Origin: BOG-931 sp963761525
GTDB lineage: Bacteria > Pseudomonadota > Alphaproteobacteria > Rhizobiales > Xanthobacteraceae
Assembly: GCA_963761525.1 (NCBI GenBank)
Contig: CAVXHG010000004.1
Location: forward strand, 434,001-498,000
Length of the DNA stretch: 64,000 nucleotides
Reading direction: 5' to 3'
The notes beneath the pieces were generated by a model. That model searched no databases, was not told the DNA's origin, and worked only from the letters and a program-made list of their open reading frames with translations. Positions 35,378 through 45,367 of the stretch are shown here, in pieces; position 1 is the first letter of the stretch, and every line of letters begins with the position of its first letter. The translations under genes were made by a program, and so were the position numbers.

Positions 35378-36306
35378 GCGTCACCCCCCTTCTTCTTTTT
35401 CTTGCTGGCCGAAAGTGCTTCCTCGCGCGCCTGGGCCACCGCATCGGACAGGCGAACGGTCACCCGATCCGCCAACCGCAGGTCAACCACGGTGATGTCG
35501 CGGGTCAGAAGTTTCTTGTCGTGATCAAGCTGGACGAGCCGGCCCAGGGCACCCTCAATGTCGTTCTCGGGCAACCGCACGTTAATGCCGTTGAGGAGGC
35601 GCAAATCCCAGCGGCGTTCCGCCACCAGGATTGATGCGCGCGTAAGGGTGCGGACATCCGGATAACGGTCGAGGACCGCGAGAAAATCCTTGGCGGCGTG
35701 TTCGGCGCCTTTGCCGATCACCACCGGCAGCGTCATGTAACGGCCTTCGACGAACGGCTCGAGCACCGTGCCGTCGGAAGCGATGACGCTGACCTGGCCA
35801 TCCTTCTGCCACAGCGCGTAAGCCTGGCGCTCGGTGACAGTGATCTGCAGCCGATCGGGATAAAGTTTGAGCACCGCGGCGTCGCCGATCCACGGATTGG
35901 CCAAAAGCTTGTCGCGCGCGGCGTCGGCGTCGAGGAACAACAGCGAGGCGCGGCCGGTCACGCCAGCGGTGGTGAGGATTTCCTCGCGGCTCACTTCCTT
36001 GGAACCTGTCAGCGAAACCGCGGTGATGCGGAAGCCAACCGAATTCGCGGCTGCGTCGCGCGCGTCCTTGAACCAGTCGATCACGTCGGGGAGATGCTGG
36101 CCTTTGACGACGCCATAGCTAAGCGCACCGGCAAGCAGCAGTACCGAGCCAATGACGCCAGCACCCGGCGGCAGCGGCAACCGCCGCAATCGCGTGGTCC
36201 AGCGTCCGACTCTCGTAACGGTGGCATCGAACCAAACCGGAGGCGCAATGCGGCGACGGCGAGGCGACGCAACAACGCGCGACCGGGCGGGCACGTGATT
36301 AACCAT
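35374..36306 (-). CDS. ftsQ: Cell division protein FtsQ
   Basis: 310 residues from ATG 36306 (MVNHVPARSRVVASPRRRRI), which has gggaagg in front; an upstream ATG at 36375 would overlap ddl by 34 bases and has a weak ribosome site. One membrane helix (GAGVIGSVLLLAGALSYGVV), then POTRA domain (FRITAVSLTGSKEVSREEIL...) and the beta domain (LYPDRLQITVTERQAYALWQ). The C-terminus is Lys-rich. Bridges early and late divisome proteins in the inner membrane. Confidence 0.93.
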   Translation of the reverse strand: MVNHVPARSRVVASPRRRRIAPPVWFDATVTRVGRWTTRLRRLPLPPGAGVIGSVLLLAGALSYGVVKGQHLPDVIDWFKDARDAAANSVGFRITAVSLTGSKEVSREEILTTAGVTGRASLLFLDADAARDKLLANPWIGDAAVLKLYPDRLQITVTERQAYALWQKDGQVSVIASDGTVLEPFVEGRYMTLPVVIGKGAEHAAKDFLAVLDRYPDVRTLTRASILVAERRWDLRLLNGINVRLPENDIEGALGRLVQLDHDKKLLTRDITVVDLRLADRVTVRLSDAVAQAREEALSASKKKKKGGDA

Positions 36307-36341
36307 GCCGGCCTTCCCGTCCCCTGATGGCCCCGACCGCA

Positions 36342-37256
36342 TCAGCGGTTTATCGAGGCGTCCTCCACCATCCATCGAACCAGCTCGTCGAACGTGATGC
36401 CGGCATAAGCAGCCAGCTCAGGCACTAGCGATGTCTCGGTCATGCCCGGTTGCGTATTCACTTCGAGACAGACAAGCTCCCCCGTTCCCCGATCGTCGTA
36501 ACGGAAGTCCGCACGGCTCACACCGCGGCAGCCAAGCGCGTTATGGGCAGCCAGACTTAATCTGCGTACTTCCTGGTAAACATTTGGTAAAATTTGCGCC
36601 GGCAGCACATGTTTAGAACCGCCTGTCGCGTATTTTGCTTCGTAGTCGTAGAACCGGGTCATCGGCACGATCTCGATCACATCGAGCGCCCGGTCGCCGA
36701 GCACGGCGCAGGTCAGTTCCTTGCCCGGAATGTAGCGCTCGACCATCACCTTCTCGCCGAATTGCCAGTCGTCGCGGAAAAGTTCCTGCGGCGGACGGGC
36801 ATGTTCCTTGGTGACGATGAAGACGCCGACGCTGGATCCTTCGGCGATCGGCTTGATCACGTAGGGCGGCGGCAGCACATGCTCTTTGCCGGCCTCAAAT
36901 CGCGACAATACGCGGTCCTCCGCCACCGACACGCCGGCGGCGCGAAACAGAATCTTGGCGTAGTCCTTCTGCATGGCGACGGCGGAAGCGAGCACGCCGG
37001 AATGGCTGTAGGGGATGCCAAGAATCTCCAGCAGGCCTTGCAGCGTGCCGTCCTCTCCAGGCCGGCCGTGCAGGACGTTGAGCGCAACGTCCGGCTTCGC
37101 GGCCTTCAGCGCCGCGGCAATGTCGGGCGTGACATCGATCGGAGTAACACGGTACCCGACGCGGGTCAGCGCATCGGCGCAGGCCTTGCCGGAGCGAAGC
37201 GATACCTCGCGCTCGGCGGACCATCCACCCATTAGAACTGCAACGTGCTTGGCCAT
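36342..37256 (-). CDS. ddl: D-alanine--D-alanine ligase
   Basis: 304 residues from ATG 37256 (MAKHVAVLMGGWSAEREVSL). ATP-grasp enzyme making the D-Ala-D-Ala terminus for MurF. N-terminal domain with GWSAEREVSLRSG, central domain with PYVIKPIAEGSSVGVFIV, C-terminal CRGVSRADFRYDD, CLEVNTQPGMTETSLVPELA (metal Glu and Asn). Lies in the dcw cluster as ddlB usually does, but is separated from murB by a flavin monooxygenase gene. Confidence 0.96.
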   Translation of the reverse strand: MAKHVAVLMGGWSAEREVSLRSGKACADALTRVGYRVTPIDVTPDIAAALKAAKPDVALNVLHGRPGEDGTLQGLLEILGIPYSHSGVLASAVAMQKDYAKILFRAAGVSVAEDRVLSRFEAGKEHVLPPPYVIKPIAEGSSVGVFIVTKEHARPPQELFRDDWQFGEKVMVERYIPGKELTCAVLGDRALDVIEIVPMTRFYDYEAKYATGGSKHVLPAQILPNVYQEVRRLSLAAHNALGCRGVSRADFRYDDRGTGELVCLEVNTQPGMTETSLVPELAAYAGITFDELVRWMVEDASINR

Positions 37257-37325
37257 GCTCAGCCGTTTCTGCTGATTCGCATGGCTGACCAATAGAATCG
37301 ACTATTGGCGAAAAATCGAGAGTCT

Positions 37326-38519
37326 TTAGCTGCCCGAGCCTGGAATGATCGCGCCGTCATAAAGCCATGACAGGCAGTTGAAGAGGTGCGCTTCGTCCCA
37401 GGCGGCCACGGTGGCGTTGCGCACGTCGCGTTCGATGCCGCCGCAGTGGTAAAATTGCCAAAGCGAGCGTGACTCAAGCTGAAGACGTGCAGTGCGCAGA
37501 AGGCGGACAGTCTCGAAATTGCCGAATGCAGCCGAATAATCGCCCTTTGCCGCATGAATTGCCTCGCCCAGGCAGAGTCCGTCCTCGATCGCCATGGCGG
37601 CCCCCTGCGCCAGCGATTGCAACGGCGCATGCGCGGCGTCGCCGAGCAGCACCACGCGGCCCTTGTGCCAATGCCGGATCGGATCGCGATCGGCGACCGG
37701 CCGCCGCCATTGCAGATCGAGCAAGCCGATCAGCTGCCGCATGGTCGGATGGGTATCGCGATAGGTTTGCTCAAGTTCGGCGCGATAGGACTCGGTATCG
37801 CCCTTTTCCGCGTGGGTCGAAGTGCGGAACACCGCGACAATGTTGAACTCGGTGCCGTGGCGTAGCGGATATTGCACGATATGGCAGCCGGGACCGCCCC
37901 ATAGCACGACCTGCGTGCGCGGCACGTCGGCGCCGACCTTCGCCATGGGAACGATGGTGCGAAACGCCGCATAGCCCGACAGACGCGGATCGCCATCGCC
38001 GATCAGGCTTTCGCGGAACAGCGAGCGAAATCCGTCGGCAGCAACCAGCGCTTCTCCCGAGAACGAGCGGCCGTCGGCGGTAGTGACAGCGACACGTTCG
38101 CCGCGATCCTCGTACGCTTTCACCATCGCATCGGAGACGAGCTCGATCGCGCCATTGGCTCGGCAAGCATCCAGCAGCACATTATGCAGATCGATGCGAT
38201 GAACGACGATGTAGGGGTATTTAAAACGGGCGCGGAACGAGGCGCCGGTCGGTACCCGGATAATCTCATGCCCGGTAAGGGCATCGAACATCGAAACTGC
38301 CGGCGGTGCATCGGAAACGGCAAGGATCTGTTCCATCAAGCCGAGACGGTCAAACACATGAAAGACGTTCGGTCCGAACTGAATGCCGTAACCGATGGCG
38401 CCGAATTGCGGCGCGCCTTCAAGCACGCGCGACGGACGGCCGCGCTTTGCCAGTGCAAGCGCAGCGGTCAGCCCGCCAAGTCCACCGCCGACGATCAGAA
38501 TGGGTTCACGCCCGGACAT
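37326..38519 (-). CDS. FAD-dependent aromatic monooxygenase-like protein
   Basis: 397 residues, class A flavin monooxygenase related to 3-hydroxybenzoate 6-hydroxylase and salicylate hydroxylase. Motifs: ILIVGGGLGGLTAALALAKR (GxGxxG FAD), EALVAADGFRSLFRESLIGD (DG), RVVLLGDAAHAPLQSLAQGA then AMAIEDGLCLGEA (GD, FAD ribityl). Residue pattern is complete. It is placed inside the dcw cluster between ddl and murB, all in one direction, with 27 and 69 base gaps. No reason for such an enzyme in wall synthesis is known; it is probably a passenger with its own substrate. Confidence 0.9.
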   Translation of the reverse strand: MSGREPILIVGGGLGGLTAALALAKRGRPSRVLEGAPQFGAIGYGIQFGPNVFHVFDRLGLMEQILAVSDAPPAVSMFDALTGHEIIRVPTGASFRARFKYPYIVVHRIDLHNVLLDACRANGAIELVSDAMVKAYEDRGERVAVTTADGRSFSGEALVAADGFRSLFRESLIGDGDPRLSGYAAFRTIVPMAKVGADVPRTQVVLWGGPGCHIVQYPLRHGTEFNIVAVFRTSTHAEKGDTESYRAELEQTYRDTHPTMRQLIGLLDLQWRRPVADRDPIRHWHKGRVVLLGDAAHAPLQSLAQGAAMAIEDGLCLGEAIHAAKGDYSAAFGNFETVRLLRTARLQLESRSLWQFYHCGGIERDVRNATVAAWDEAHLFNCLSWLYDGAIIPGSGS

Positions 38520-38546
38520 GACAGAACATTAGCACGGGGAGCGCGG

Positions 38547-39464
38547 CTACTTCACCACACCGATTCGCTGGATCTCCCATTGCAGCTCGGCGCCGGAATT
38601 CGCTTTCACACGGCGGCGGACGGTCTCGCCAAGCGTCTCGATATCGGCTGCAGTCGCACCGCCGCAGTTGATCAGGAAATTGCAGTGCAATTCGGAGACT
38701 TGCGCAGCACCCACTTTCAGACCGCGGCAGCCGGCGGCATCGATCAATTGCCACGCCTTCTGGCCGGGTGGATTCTTGAACGTCGATCCGCCGGTACGGC
38801 TTTTGATCGGCTGCGTCGCTTCGCGTGACTCGGTGATCTTGTCCATTTCCGCAGCGATAACCGCGGAATCGCCAGGCTCGCCCTGATACAGAGCGTGCGT
38901 GAAAATGAAATCGGCCGGTACGCCGCAATGCCGATAGGTGTAGCCCATGTCGATGTTCTTCAGCACATGGACATTTCCCTTACGATCGACAGCACGCGCC
39001 TCAACCAGCGCGTCTTTTGTTTCGCGGCCATAAGCGCCGCCATTCATGCGCAATGCGCCACCGACGCCGCCAGGAATGCCGCGCATGAAGGCAAGCCCGG
39101 CGATTCCGGCTTCCTGCGCTGCGCGCGCGACCTTAACGTCGGGCACAGCGGCGCCGGCACGAATGCGCGTACCCTCGACTGAAACTTCGTTGAACCCGCG
39201 GCCAAGCCGGATCACCACGCCCGGCACGCCGCCGTCACGCACAATCAGATTCGAGCCAAGCCCGATCACGGTCACCGGCATGTCGGACGGAAGGTTTGCC
39301 AGGAAATAACTGAGATCACTTTCGTCTTCGGGCATGAACATGATCTGTGCCGGCCCACCGACGCGAAACCATGTCAGTTCAGCAAGCGACTGGTTCGGCA
39401 GCAATCGCCCGCGCAACTTTGACAGCCGTGTCTTCAGATCGGCGGTGATGTCCGGAAAGCTCAT
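38547..39464 (-). CDS. murB: UDP-N-acetylmuramate dehydrogenase MurB
   Basis: 305 residues, type II MurB. FAD domain LTWFRVGGPAQIMFMPEDES, VTVIGLGSNLIVRDGGVPGV, FMRGIPGGVGGALRMNGGAY; catalytic Ser in KSRTGGSTFKNPPGQKAWQL and Glu near the end (NSGAELQWEIQRIG). NADPH reduces enolpyruvyl-UDP-GlcNAc to UDP-MurNAc. Its ATG overlaps the end of the glutamine amidotransferase gene by 4 bases. Confidence 0.96.
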   Translation of the reverse strand: MSFPDITADLKTRLSKLRGRLLPNQSLAELTWFRVGGPAQIMFMPEDESDLSYFLANLPSDMPVTVIGLGSNLIVRDGGVPGVVIRLGRGFNEVSVEGTRIRAGAAVPDVKVARAAQEAGIAGLAFMRGIPGGVGGALRMNGGAYGRETKDALVEARAVDRKGNVHVLKNIDMGYTYRHCGVPADFIFTHALYQGEPGDSAVIAAEMDKITESREATQPIKSRTGGSTFKNPPGQKAWQLIDAAGCRGLKVGAAQVSELHCNFLINCGGATAADIETLGETVRRRVKANSGAELQWEIQRIGVVK

Positions 39465-40171
39465 GTGGCTCTTTCCAGAACCACCCGATCGAGCCAGGCT
39501 GACAGTACATCAAGTCCGGCGGCTGCCGTTGCCGCGCCGTGTAGCTTTGCCTGTTCGCGCAAGGTTCGGGGATCGATGCCTGCCTTGCCGAGTTCGACCG
39601 TATGGCCGATCAGCCACTGCTCAAGATGCGCAGGGTCGGTCTCGATATGGAATTGCAATGCGAGTTGACTCGGCAAACGCGAAAACGCTTGCACTGGACA
39701 CGCTGCCGTTGAGGCAAGCCGCTCGCAGCCGACCGGCAGATCGCAATTGTCGCCGTGCCAATGCAAAACCGGGACATTGGCAAGCGGCACCAGGACCGAC
39801 GACTGACCCGCAGATGTCAGCGTCAGCGGCGCCCAGCCAATCTCTTTGACCAGCCCTGGCGCAACGCGCGCACCGAGTGCTGACGCCATCATCTGGGCGC
39901 CGAGACAGATACCAAGCAGCGGCTTACCGGCATGAAGTCGAGCGGCAATTGCCGCGACCTCACTGGTTATGAACGGATAGGTATCCGCTTCATACACGCC
40001 GATCGGTCCGCCGAGCACGACGACAAGGTCGGGCGCGAGCAGCGTGTCGGCATCGAAGCGATCCACACCCGCCTCGTGATAGCGGATGTCGTAGCCGCGC
40101 GCCGCGAGCAGCGGCGCGAGCAGTCCGATATCCTCAAAAGCGACGTGGCGGACGGCGAGACAAGTAGGCAT
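39461..40171 (-). CDS. Class I glutamine amidotransferase-like protein in the dcw cluster
   Basis: 236 residues. Catalytic Cys in GKPLLGICLGAQMMASALGA, oxyanion glycines in VVVLGGPIGVYEADTYPF, and the His-x-Glu of LALQFHIETDP complete a GATase1 triad. Family is GMP-synthase-like stand-alone amidotransferases whose partner is unknown. It sits between murC (12 bases) and murB (4-base overlap), so it is cotranscribed with wall genes. The partner synthase is not in the window. A role in amidation of a precursor, such as D-Glu or DAP, is conceivable but unshown. Confidence 0.88.
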   Translation of the reverse strand: MPTCLAVRHVAFEDIGLLAPLLAARGYDIRYHEAGVDRFDADTLLAPDLVVVLGGPIGVYEADTYPFITSEVAAIAARLHAGKPLLGICLGAQMMASALGARVAPGLVKEIGWAPLTLTSAGQSSVLVPLANVPVLHWHGDNCDLPVGCERLASTAACPVQAFSRLPSQLALQFHIETDPAHLEQWLIGHTVELGKAGIDPRTLREQAKLHGAATAAAGLDVLSAWLDRVVLERAT

Positions 40172-40183
40172 CGAAAGAAGATA

Positions 40184-41590
40184 TCAGCTTGCGCCGGCCA
40201 ATTCTTGCGGCAACGCGTAGGCCCATTGCGTGATCGAGCCCGCGCCAAGACAGACCACGTAGTCGCCCGGTTTGGCTGTTCCGGCAATAAGCGGCGCGAG
40301 CTTGTCCGGCCCGTCGAGCGCGATGACCTGGCGGTGGCCATGATTGCGCAAGCCTTGCACGAGACCGTCGCGATCAGCGCCGGCGATCGGCGCTTCACCG
40401 GCGGGATAGACATTGGCGACGACAACGGTGTCGGCATCGTTGAAGCAGGTGCAGAACTGTTCGAACAGGTCATGCAGCCGGCTATAGCGATGCGGCTGCA
40501 CCACGGCGATCACATGCTCCTTGGTCGACTCGCGCGCGGCCCGCAACACCGCCGCGATTTCGACCGGATGGTGGCCGTAATCGTCGATGATCGTGACACC
40601 GTTCCACATGCCGGTGCGGGTGAAGCGCCGCCGCACGCCGGCGAATTTGGCGAGCGCGTTGCGGATCACATCATCGCCGACGCCAAGTTCGTGAGCGACG
40701 GCAATTGCCGCGGTGGCATTGAGCGCATTGTGCCGGCCCGGCATCGGCAGCGCGATATTTTTGATCTCGTGCAGGAATTTTCCGGCGCGATCGCGGAACA
40801 CGACAGTGAACAGCGAGCTGCCGCCGGCATGGGAGATATCGATCAGCCGCACGTCGGCTTGCGGATTCTCGCCGTAAGTGACGATGCGATGATCCTCGAT
40901 GCGCCCGACCAGGCTCTGCACCACCGGATGATCGATGCACATCACCGAGAAGCCATAGAACGGTACGTTTTCGATGAAAGCGCGGAATGCATCCTGCACC
41001 GCTTCGAACGTCTTGAAGTGATCGAGATGCTCGGGATCGATATTGGTCACGATGGCGACGTCAGCCGGCAGCTTGAGGAAGGTACCGTCGGATTCGTCGG
41101 CCTCCACCACCATCCATTCGCCGGCGCCAAGCCGCGCATTGGTGCCGTAGGCATTGATGATGCCGCCGTTGATCACGGTCGGATCGAAACCCGCCGCGTC
41201 GAGCAGCGCCGCCACCATCGACGTCGTCGTGGTCTTGCCGTGAGTGCCCGCGATGGCGACGCAGCTTTTCAGCCGCATCAGTTCGGCCAGCATTTCAGCG
41301 CGTCGCACCACCGGCAACCGCTGTGCACGCGCTTCGACCAGCTCCGGATTGTCCGGTTTGATGGCTGACGAGACGACGAGGACTCTGACGCCGGTCAGGT
41401 TCGCGGCGTTATGGCCGATCGCAACGTGGACGCCCTTGTCACGCAGCCGTTTGACGTTGGCGCTCTCGGCCTGATCGGAACCCTGCACCGTATAGCCGAG
41501 GTTCAGCATCACCTCGGCGATGCCGCTCATGCCGATGCCGCCGATGCCGACGAAATGCACCGGGCCGATATCCCGCGGCAGCTTCATCAA
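40184..41590 (-). CDS. murC: UDP-N-acetylmuramate--L-alanine ligase MurC
   Basis: 468 residues. Mur ligase layout: IGPVHFVGIGGIGMSGIAEV in the UDP-binding domain, AGTHGKTTTTSMVAALLDAA (P-loop), VVEADESDGTFLKLPADVAI, NIDPEHLDHF, and the C-terminal DDYGHHPVEIAAVLRAARE. Adds L-Ala to UDP-MurNAc. Same strand, 43 bases after murG. Confidence 0.97.
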   Translation of the reverse strand: MMKLPRDIGPVHFVGIGGIGMSGIAEVMLNLGYTVQGSDQAESANVKRLRDKGVHVAIGHNAANLTGVRVLVVSSAIKPDNPELVEARAQRLPVVRRAEMLAELMRLKSCVAIAGTHGKTTTTSMVAALLDAAGFDPTVINGGIINAYGTNARLGAGEWMVVEADESDGTFLKLPADVAIVTNIDPEHLDHFKTFEAVQDAFRAFIENVPFYGFSVMCIDHPVVQSLVGRIEDHRIVTYGENPQADVRLIDISHAGGSSLFTVVFRDRAGKFLHEIKNIALPMPGRHNALNATAAIAVAHELGVGDDVIRNALAKFAGVRRRFTRTGMWNGVTIIDDYGHHPVEIAAVLRAARESTKEHVIAVVQPHRYSRLHDLFEQFCTCFNDADTVVVANVYPAGEAPIAGADRDGLVQGLRNHGHRQVIALDGPDKLAPLIAGTAKPGDYVVCLGAGSITQWAYALPQELAGAS

Positions 41591-41633
41591 GTTTCCCCTG
41601 GTGGATCGAATCTGGTCGAAAACGCCGGCAAAC

Positions 41634-42749
41634 CTACTGGTTTGCGCCGCCCGCCGCCACCTTCAACACCAGCTCGGCAAGCCGATCCGCAGCGTCGAGC
41701 CGGGCCACGGAATGGGCCGAAACGGCCATTATTGCGAGCTTTTCCGGGGCGGCGGCTAATGCGGCAAGCTCGGTGGCTAGCCGTCGCGGGATAAATGCGT
41801 CCTGAACCAGGCGGATCGCTCCACCCGCCAGTTCCAGCACCCCGGCGTTGGCAAACTGATCCTGATCGAGCGCCCCCGGGAGCGGCACCAGGATCGACGG
41901 TCGCCCGACCGCAGCGAGTTCGGCGACCGTCGAGGCGCCGGAACGCGACACAATCAGGTGGCTCGCGGCCATGCGCGCCGGCAGATCGGAAAAGAACGGC
42001 GCGACTTCGGCAGAGACCGAGAGCCTTGCATAGATGTCCCGAACCCGCGCCAAGTCTTCGTCACGCGCCTGCTGAACGATCGACAGGCGCGCCCGCAAGG
42101 CCGGTTCGAGAAGGCCGATTGCGGCAGGGACGACGTCAGACATGACACGAGCGCCCTGACTGCCGCCAAAAACCAGAAGCCGCAAAGGATCAGTCAGCGC
42201 GGGAAATGGGATCGCCGCCGCCGCGACGACCGCGGACCGTACCGGATTACCGGTGAGCGTAGCTTTCGCCGCCAGGTTGGGGTTCTTGCTGAAGACATCC
42301 GGAAACGAGGTGGCGATCGCGCTGACACGCGGGGCCAGAAATTTATTGGCGCGGCCAATCACGGCATTGGAGTTGTGAATGAGACTCGGCACACCGGACC
42401 ACGCCGCAGCCAGAACTGGCGGCACCGTGGGATAGCCGCCGAATCCAATCACCGCCGCCGGTTTCAGCCGGGCAATCAGGCTGCGCGCCTGAAGGTAGCC
42501 GGCTCCCAAACTTCCAAGGGTCTTGGCAAGCGCAATCAGATTGCGCCCGCTCAGCGTTGCACTCGACACCACGTGAATCATGTCGTCGGCAAACGCGCCG
42601 CCATAACGCGTGGCGCGATGATCGGTGACGAGATGAACCGGAATGCCCTGCTTGCCCAGCGCCGCCGCCAACGCTTCCGCCGGAAACAGATGGCCGCCCG
42701 TGCCTCCCGCCGCGACCAGCACCGGAGACCGGCCCGGCTGCGACATCAC
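41634..42749 (-). CDS. murG: UDP-GlcNAc:lipid I transferase MurG
   Basis: 371 residues, GT28 glycosyltransferase making lipid II on the inner face of the membrane. N-domain LVAAGGTGGHLFPAEALAAA (donor phosphate loop), PSLIHNSNAVIGRANKFLAP, C-domain LLVFGGSQGARVMSDVVPAA and SRSGASTVAELAAVGRPSIL, then LVPLPGALDQDQFANAGVLE. Overlaps ftsW by 4 bases. Confidence 0.97.
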   Translation of the reverse strand: MMSQPGRSPVLVAAGGTGGHLFPAEALAAALGKQGIPVHLVTDHRATRYGGAFADDMIHVVSSATLSGRNLIALAKTLGSLGAGYLQARSLIARLKPAAVIGFGGYPTVPPVLAAAWSGVPSLIHNSNAVIGRANKFLAPRVSAIATSFPDVFSKNPNLAAKATLTGNPVRSAVVAAAAIPFPALTDPLRLLVFGGSQGARVMSDVVPAAIGLLEPALRARLSIVQQARDEDLARVRDIYARLSVSAEVAPFFSDLPARMAASHLIVSRSGASTVAELAAVGRPSILVPLPGALDQDQFANAGVLELAGGAIRLVQDAFIPRRLATELAALAAAPEKLAIMAVSAHSVARLDAADRLAELVLKVAAGGANQ

Positions 42750-43892
42750 GCCGGGCCCGCGTTGAGAACGATGTTGCCGGGAAGCTGCGCGCGCGGCCGC
42801 TCGCGGGTGAGCGCGATCAGCATGCCCATGCCGTAAGCCAGCGAAATCAGCGACGAGCCGCCATAGGAAATAAACGGCAGCGTCATGCCCTTGGCCGGAA
42901 TGAGATGCAGATTGACCGCCATGTTGATGGCCGACTGAACGCCAAACAGGATCGACAAACCCGCAGCGGCGAAACGAACGAACGGATCTTCGGTGCGCAT
43001 CGCCCTGGTTAGCGAGCGGATCACGATGAACGCGAACAGCGAGACCAGAATGAGGCAGAGCACGACGCCGAATTCCTCCGCCGCTACGGCGAAGACAAAG
43101 TCCGTGTGACCTTCAGGCAGAATACGCTTGATGGTGCCCTCGCCCGGGCCGCGGCCGAACCAGCCGCCGCGAATGAACGATTCCGTCGCGATATCGATAT
43201 TGAAAGTGTCGCCGGACGCCGGATCGATGAAGCGATTGATGCGCTGCGCCACGTGCGGAACGGTGAAGAACGCCACCGTGAGGCCGGCGCTGGCGAAAGC
43301 GCCTAACCCGAGCACCCAGATGAAACGCATTCCGGCCATATAGAACAGCGCGCTCCAGACCAGTGCGATGAGCATGGTCTGACCGAAGTCCGGCTGGATC
43401 ACCAGCAATGCCACCACGACAAGGAGGAGCATCAGCGCAAGGGTGTTGGCCGGCATTTCGGGACGCTTCGCCGATTTGCCGAATAGCCAGGCGATCAGCA
43501 CCACGAAAGCGGGTTTGAGAAACTCGGACGGCTGGATGTTCATGCCGAGGATAACCAGCCAACGCCGCGCGCCTTTGATCTCGGCGCCGAAATAGGGCGT
43601 GAGCGCAACCAGCACGAGGCTGACGGCGAACACCACGATCGAAACCTGGCGAATTTCACGCGGCGACAGGAAGGAAGTTCCGATCAACACCACGGATGCC
43701 GGTATGAGGAACAGCACCTGCCGATCGACGAAATGGAACGGGTCAACACCGATGCGGGCGGCAACCGGCGGAACTCGCGGCGAGGCACAGAATGATGCCG
43801 CCAAGCATCAGGGCGGCAAGCGCCCCCAGCGTGAGCCGGTCGACCGTCCACCACCATTCACTGAAGAGCGTCGGCTGCGCGCGCGAGGCCAT
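42746..43892 (-). CDS. ftsW: Lipid II polymerase FtsW, frameshift near 43770
   Basis: SEDS glycosyltransferase of the divisome. The true ATG is at 43892: MASRAQPTLFSEWWWTVDRL, then LTLGALAALMLGGIILCLAA in one frame; after about 43770 the protein continues in another: SPRVPPVAARIGVDPFHFVD, ALTPYFGAEIKGARRWLVIL, PSEFLKPAFVVLIAWLF, and ends with YGMGMLIALTRERPRAQLPG. Restoring GCGAGTCCG for GCGAGTTCCG (one T removed) joins the frames. Span 1147 bases is 3n+1; expected protein about 381 residues with around ten helices. Essential gene, so a base-call error is likely. Confidence 0.9.
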
Positions 43893-43959
43893 AATCCGTC
43901 CCGAACCACGTCCCGGGATAGTGGTGACACCGGGATGGTTTAAGGGAGATTAAGAAGCC

Positions 43960-45364
43960 TCACTTCTTCGTGGTCACCAGTCCCGGCAGTGCCCTTACCA
44001 GGTCGCGGAAGGCGTCACCGCGGACCTCAAAATTGCGATACTGGTCGAACGAGGCGCAGGCGGGCGACAGGAGCACCACCGGATCGGCTGCCGTGGAGGT
44101 TTCAGCATCGCGGCTCGCCGCGGCAAGCGCCTTGTCGAGGGTGCCGTCGATCTCATGCGGCACACCGCTGCCGAGGGTCGCGGCGAATTCCTGTGCCGCC
44201 TCGCCGATCAGGTAGGCCTTGCGGATACGCGGGAAAAAGCCGCGCAACAACTCGATGCCGCCGGTTTTCGGCTTGCCCCCAGCGATCCAATAAATGTCCG
44301 GGAAGCAGGCCAGGGCCTGGGCCGACGAATTGGCATTGGTGGCCTTGGAATTGTTGACGTAGAGCACACGGCCGCGGCGGCCGATTTCCTCCATCCGGTG
44401 GGCCAATCCCGGAAACGAACGCAATCCGGCCTGGATCGCTTTCGGATCAAGTCCTAGCGCCAGAGCAGCCGCTGTGGCGCAAGCGGCGTTCTGTGCGTTG
44501 TGCACACCACGGAGCGAACCGATACCGCCAAGCTCGGCAATCGGTTCGGCGTCCACGCCGTTCGCGCGCATGATGCGCCCCTGCGAGACGTAAATGCCGC
44601 TCGTCAGTTCCTGCCGCGCCGAAATACGGATCACGCTTTTGCCGGCGTCTTCGAGCCGGGACGCAATTTGCCGGCACCAGTCATCATCGACACCGACAAT
44701 GGCCGTCCCGCCTTCCGATACGCCGGCCACGAGCCGTTCCTTGACCGCCGCGTAATGCGCCATCGTGCCGTGACGATCGAGATGGTCTTCACTGAGATTG
44801 ATCAGGATACCGACCGACGGATCCAGCGAGGGCGCAAGATCGATCTGATAGGAAGAACATTCGATCACATAGACACGATCGGCGCGCGGCGGCGACAGCG
44901 ACAGGATCGCGGTGCCGATATTGCCCCCCATCTGCACGTCCTTGCCGGCGGACGCGGCGAGATGAGCGATCAGCGCCGTCGTGGTCGACTTGCCGTTGGT
45001 GCCGGTGATGGCAACAAACGGCGCATCGGGAGCGAGCTTTGCGCGCTCGCGACAGAACAACTCGATGTCGCCGATTACCTCGACATTGGCCTTGTGGGCC
45101 AGATCGGCGCGTCCAGTGCGGCGACGGATGGGTCAGCGGCACGCCGGGCGCGAGCACCAGCGCAGCGACTTTCGACCAATCGATGGCGTGGAGATCAGCG
45201 GTTGGGATGCCCGCGGCCGCAGCTTTGGCGACGCTCTGCGCATTGTCGTCGTAACCGACGACATCGGCGCCGCCGGCCAACAGCGCGCTGGCGCCAACCA
45301 ACCCCGAACCGCCCAGACCGAACACGGCGACCTTTTTCCCCGCGAAGGTCGTAACCGGGATCAC
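43960..45364 (-). CDS. murD: UDP-MurNAc-L-Ala:D-Glu ligase MurD, frameshift near 45120
   Basis: About 467 residues in two frames. N-terminal UDP domain: MIPVTTFAGKKVAVFGLGGS up to VPLTHPSPHWT; then the frame changes and reads RADLAHKANVEVIGDIEL, FVAITGTNGKSTTTALIAHL (P-loop), INLSEDHLDRHGTMAHYAAV, VLYVNNSKATNANSSAQALA, LLSPACASFDQYRNFEVRGD. Span 1405 bases is 3n+1. Essential; the single-base shift is probably an error. Four bases from the mraY stop. Confidence 0.92.
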
Positions 45365-45367
45365 GGA

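Noticed and set aside
39932..41368. 478-residue antisense frame over murC
   Set aside because: murC has complete Mur-ligase motifs on the other strand; this frame is His/Arg/Asp-rich noise.
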